Source of the DNA: Synechococcus sp. PCC 7336
Lineage (GTDB): Bacteria > Cyanobacteriota > Cyanobacteriia > Thermostichales > PCC-7336
NCBI RefSeq assembly: GCF_000332275.1
Contig: NZ_CM001776.1
Span: 5,002,638 to 5,066,637 of the forward strand
Reading direction: 5' to 3'
DNA length: 64,000 nt
The notes below the pieces were generated by a model. It was not told where the DNA came from, searched no databases, and worked only from the letters and a program-made list of their open reading frames with translations. Below are positions 61,570-64,000 of this stretch, in pieces. Both the position numbers and the translations under genes were made by a program. How positions within the stretch are numbered: the first letter of the stretch is position 1; the number at the start of each line of letters is the position of its first letter.

Positions 61570-62652
61570 CTAGGCCTCGATGGAAGGAGCAACCAAAGCT
61601 ACGGGAGCAGCTTCGCCAGCAGCCAAGTCGAGAGGGAAGTTGTGAGCGTTACGCTCGTGCATGACTTCCATACCCAAGTTAGCCCGGTTGATCACGTCAG
61701 CCCAGGTGGCTACACCGCGACCGCCAGCATCCACAATGGACTGGTTGAAGTTGAAACCGTTCAGGTTAAAGGCCATGGTGCTCACGCCCAGAGCGGTACA
61801 CCAGATGCCCACAACCGGCCAAGCTGCCAAGAAGAAGTGCAGAGAACGGCTGTTGTTAAAGGAAGCGTATTGGAAGATCAAGCGACCGAAGTAACCGTGG
61901 GCAGCCACGATGTTGTAGGTCTCTTCTTCCTGACCGAACTTGTAGCCGGAGTTCTGAGACTCTTCTTCAGAGGTCTCGCGGATCAAGGAGGAGGTCACCA
62001 AAGAACCGTGCATGGCGGAGAACAAAGAACCACCGAATACACCCGCGACACCCAGCATGTGGAAGGGGTGCATCAGGATGTTGTGCTCGGCTTGGAAGAC
62101 CAACATGAAGTTGAAGGTACCGGAGATACCCAGAGGCATACCGTCAGAGAAGGAACCCTGACCGATGGGGTAAATCAAGAACACGGCAGAAGCTGCAGCA
62201 ACGGGGGCAGAGTAGGCCACTGCAATCCAAGGACGCATGCCCAAGCGGTAGGACAGTTCCCACTCGCGGCCCATGTAGCAGGCAACACCGAGCAAGAAGT
62301 GCAGCACGACAAGCTGGTAAGGACCGCCGTTGTAGAGCCACTCATCCAGAGAAGCAGCTTCCCAGATGGGGTAGAAGTGCAGGCCGATGGCAGCAGAAGA
62401 AGGCACGACTGCGCCAGAGATGATGTTGTTGCCGCCGAACAAAGAGCCTTGAACGGGCTCGCGGATGCCGTCGATGTCAACAGCAGGCGCGCCAACGAAG
62501 GCAATGATGTAGCAGGAGGCAGCAGCTAACAGGGTGGGGATCATCAGTACGCCGAACCAACCGATATAGATGCGGTTGTCAGTGGAAGTGATCCACTCGC
62601 AGAACTGCTCCCATACGCTGCCACTCTCGCGGCGTTGTACTAGGGTTGTCAT
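61570..62652 (-). CDS. psbA: photosystem II D1 protein, E130 isoform
   Basis: A 360-residue D1 with all Mn-cluster, P680 and quinone ligands, Glu at position 130 (GREWELS, the high-light type that binds pheophytin more strongly), and Phe158 (AVFLIYPIG). The C-terminal extension after Ala344 is normal ([16 protein letters not shown]). It differs from the tandem copy mainly in helices A-D and around residues 276-290. It begins at ATG 62652 after CTGGAGTAATTGAA. Confidence 0.97.
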   Translation of the reverse strand: MTTLVQRRESGSVWEQFCEWITSTDNRIYIGWFGVLMIPTLLAAASCYIIAFVGAPAVDIDGIREPVQGSLFGGNNIISGAVVPSSAAIGLHFYPIWEAASLDEWLYNGGPYQLVVLHFLLGVACYMGREWELSYRLGMRPWIAVAYSAPVAAASAVFLIYPIGQGSFSDGMPLGISGTFNFMLVFQAEHNILMHPFHMLGVAGVFGGSLFSAMHGSLVTSSLIRETSEEESQNSGYKFGQEEETYNIVAAHGYFGRLIFQYASFNNSRSLHFFLAAWPVVGIWCTALGVSTMAFNLNGFNFNQSIVDAGGRGVATWADVINRANLGMEVMHERNAHNFPLDLAAGEAAPVALVAPSIEA

Positions 62653-62692
62653 TTCAATTACTCCAGAAAAATGAAGTGGTATTACGTAATAA

Positions 62693-62721
62693 ACGTTAAC
62701 AGTTATGTAAAGCTAAGTCAA
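62693..62721 (-). promoter_or_regulatory. probable promoter of psbA (E130 copy)
   Basis: On the minus strand TTGACT (62721-62716), 17 bases, TAACGT (62698-62693), about 40 bases before the ATG. The -35 is good and the -10 weak. The position matches the promoter of the other copy. Confidence 0.35.
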
Positions 62722-62766
62722 GGGCTCGATCTGCCGTTACTCTCTTAATAAGAGCTTTATAGAACC

Positions 62767-62913
62767 TGAGTTCGATGACTCTGCATGGCCCTCACCCCCG
62801 GCCCCTCTCCCAAGTTTGGGAGAGGGGAGAAACAGCCTGAAACCCTCAATCTACCATCCCCTAGCCCCATCCCCCAGAACTAGGGGATGGGGGCCAGACA
62901 CTTGTCGAACTGA
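62767..62913 (+). repeat. MITE-like repeat, copy B
   Basis: A 147-bp copy of the family at 16359 and 44839. It starts TGAGTTCGATGACTCTGC and ends CTTGTCGAACTGA, with CCCAAGTTTGGGAGAGGGG and ATGGGGGCCAGA inside. It is the shortest and probably the basic unit. It lies 115 bases upstream of the E130 psbA start. Confidence 0.75.
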
Positions 62914-63116
62914 CGTTTACAGAAAAAGGATCTTGTGGAGTATAGTCTATTCTTATACGAAAGATAAGGCTTGCTAATATATCAATCATAAGGTTGAAAT
63001 TGGGTTGGAAATCGGTTGAAAAATTGATTTTTGTTGCAGAACGTAAAGTCTCGGTCGGCTCGTGTTCCGATCTCGTGCAGTCAAAATACTCAGATTGGCA
63101 AGGGCGAGATCTCCTT

Positions 63117-63196
63117 GGTTGTATCTATGGGGTTGTATCTATGGGGTTGTATCTATGGGGTTGTATCCATGGGGTTATATCCATGGGGTTATATCC
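63117..63196. repeat. 14-bp tandem repeat, almost six copies
   Basis: The unit GGTTGTATCTATGG occurs three times perfectly, then as GGTTGTATCCATGG, GGTTATATCCATGG and a partial GGTTATATCC. The step is 14 bases, so any reading frame passes through all three phases, and short frames over this stretch are not genes. It lies in the 700-bp gap between psbA and tRNA-Asn. Confidence 0.9.
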
Positions 63197-63361
63197 AACA
63201 GAGAAAATGGATGTCTTTATTGCGAAACTGCGCTCTCTCGGCTGAGTAGCTGAAACTCAGACAGAGACAGGTGATGGACGGTGAAGATTGCTCGACGTTG
63301 AGGAGAACCCGCATGGCGTATTGCCATACGCGACACTCGCCTGTTAGGATCGGCAACGCAA

Positions 63362-63433
63362 TCCTCGGTAGCTCAGCGGTAGAGCGGTCGACTGTTAATC
63401 GATTGGTCGTAAGTTCGAATCTTACCCGGGGAG
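63362..63433 (+). tRNA. trnN: tRNA-Asn (GUU)
   Basis: The 72-nt molecule has acceptor TCCTCGG / CCGGGGA with a G discriminator, D-arm GCTCAGCGGTAGAGC, anticodon stem TCGAC and loop TGTTAAT (anticodon GTT), and T-arm with AGTTCGAATCT. CCA is not encoded. Confidence 0.95.
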
Positions 63434-63583
63434 TTTTCTAGGCTCGGCCTCTGCACCGATATCGGTCTTGCAGAACACTCGATCGCCGCCAAGGAAAAGA
63501 CCGACTTGACTGAAGTCGGCCCACCTAAAAGAAGAAAATTTGACTGGCGACATTTGACTGCCAATTGCCACGATCGCACTGGC

Positions 63584-63886
63584 TCAGGGTTTGGTCTTGA
63601 CAGAGATATCGCCCATCACCTTGGTTTGACAAGCAAGGCGATAGGTGTCGGGCTTGCGTTTGAGCTTGCGCTCTTCTGGGGTCGTGCGAGGGGAGAGGCG
63701 ATCGCTCCCTTCAATCACATCGACAATACAAGTGCCACATTGGCCTGCGCCGCCACAATTGGTCATCTTGGCGACAAACTTATAGAGATCGATGTCATTC
63801 TCAAGCGCGATACGCCGTAGGTTAGCTCCTTCAGCAGTCGTAATATTCTTATCTTCGTTGATAAACTTGATGGTCAGCATTGACAT
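63584..63886 (-). CDS. 2Fe-2S ferredoxin
   Basis: The protein starts at [20 protein letters not shown] (ATG 63886); a Met two codons later (63880) is also possible. The cluster ligands are [10 protein letters not shown] and the last Cys in YRLACQTKV. This plant-type-like ferredoxin of 100 residues has a basic C-terminal end ([12 protein letters not shown]), unlike the acidic PetF, and may serve a specific partner. It lies downstream of tRNA-Asn on the other strand. Confidence 0.9.
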   Translation of the reverse strand: MSMLTIKFINEDKNITTAEGANLRRIALENDIDLYKFVAKMTNCGGAGQCGTCIVDVIEGSDRLSPRTTPEERKLKRKPDTYRLACQTKVMGDISVKTKP

Positions 63887-64000
63887 ATCCTCGACATATC
63901 CTCTTAAGTACGAGCTGCTCGTGGTTCTTCGACACTGCCAAGCGACAGCTCTTGGAAAACCCAAATCAATATTAACTTGTGTTAAGCAAAGCTTGTCGAT

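Noticed and set aside
61642..62529. 295-codon frame antisense to psbA
   Set aside because: Shadow of the conserved D1 gene; the same shadow exists opposite the other psbA.
63117..63196. Repeat block as a CRISPR array
   Set aside because: Units are 14 bp and contiguous with no spacers; no cas genes in the window.
62994..63245. 83-codon frame over the 14-bp repeat
   Set aside because: Its middle is only repeat translated in rotating phase; three overlapping frames look the same, and no ribosome site is present.

Overview
The window is chromosomal DNA of a unicellular, oxygenic cyanobacterium. Three photosystem II D1 genes (psbA), allophycocyanin apcD, a high-light-inducible protein, sqdX, a DUF3134 protein and many copies of the HIP1 palindrome GCGATCGC all point there. 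Both normal D1 proteins carry SAAIGLHFY where most cyanobacteria have SNAIGLHFY, and a full V/A-type ATPase operon is present. Together these suggest an early-branching or otherwise unusual Synechococcus-like lineage; the species cannot be fixed from the sequence alone.

Layout. (1) 1-6.6 kb, minus strand, visibly A+T-richer than the rest: a one-directional cluster read right to left as deoxyhypusine-synthase-like homospermidine synthase (split by a 4-bp duplication), agmatinase, arginine decarboxylase, an unknown 375-residue protein, a 43-residue peptide with a strong ribosome binding site, and an EamA transporter cut by the window edge. (2) 7-16 kb: TPR protein, AEC carrier, TacA/TacT-type toxin-antitoxin, ferredoxin, HD hydrolase, a dead tnpB tail with its end hairpin, two small cyanobacterial proteins, and a JAMM peptidase / MoaD-like carrier / MoeB-rhodanese set. 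(3) 16-24 kb: TldD/TldE, Omp85, a DUF2079 membrane protein, and a divergent 'rogue' D1. (4) 24.9-34.2 kb: seven-gene V-type ATPase operon (B-D-I-K-E-DUF2764-A) whose proteolipid has a Na+-type ion site, followed by a divergent Na+/glutamate symporter. (5) 34-52 kb: IS21 remnant, two CsbD proteins, Uma2 nuclease, Hlip, SqdX, several small defence-like or toxin-antitoxin-like pairs, CobQ, MurI, ribosomal protein S4, HtrA protease, glycosyltransferase, HNH nuclease pair, cation/proton antiporter. (6) 52.9-64 kb: tRNA-Arg with a nearby integrase scrap, apcD, SigG-like sigma factor with a cupin anti-sigma factor, a facing set of membrane protein, cupredoxin and ferritin-like protein (leader interrupted by a stop), GpmI, Upp, two tandem psbA genes, tRNA-Asn and a 2Fe-2S ferredoxin.

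Themes. The polyamine cluster encodes the route arginine to agmatine to putrescine to homospermidine, with unknown accessory genes. The V-ATPase and GltS neighbours fit a sodium cycle. Mobile-element traces are all degraded: a tnpB tail, an istB piece, an integrase tail, and three copies of a MITE-like repeat with TGAGTTCGA / TCGAACTCA ends. No CRISPR array and no rRNA gene were seen.
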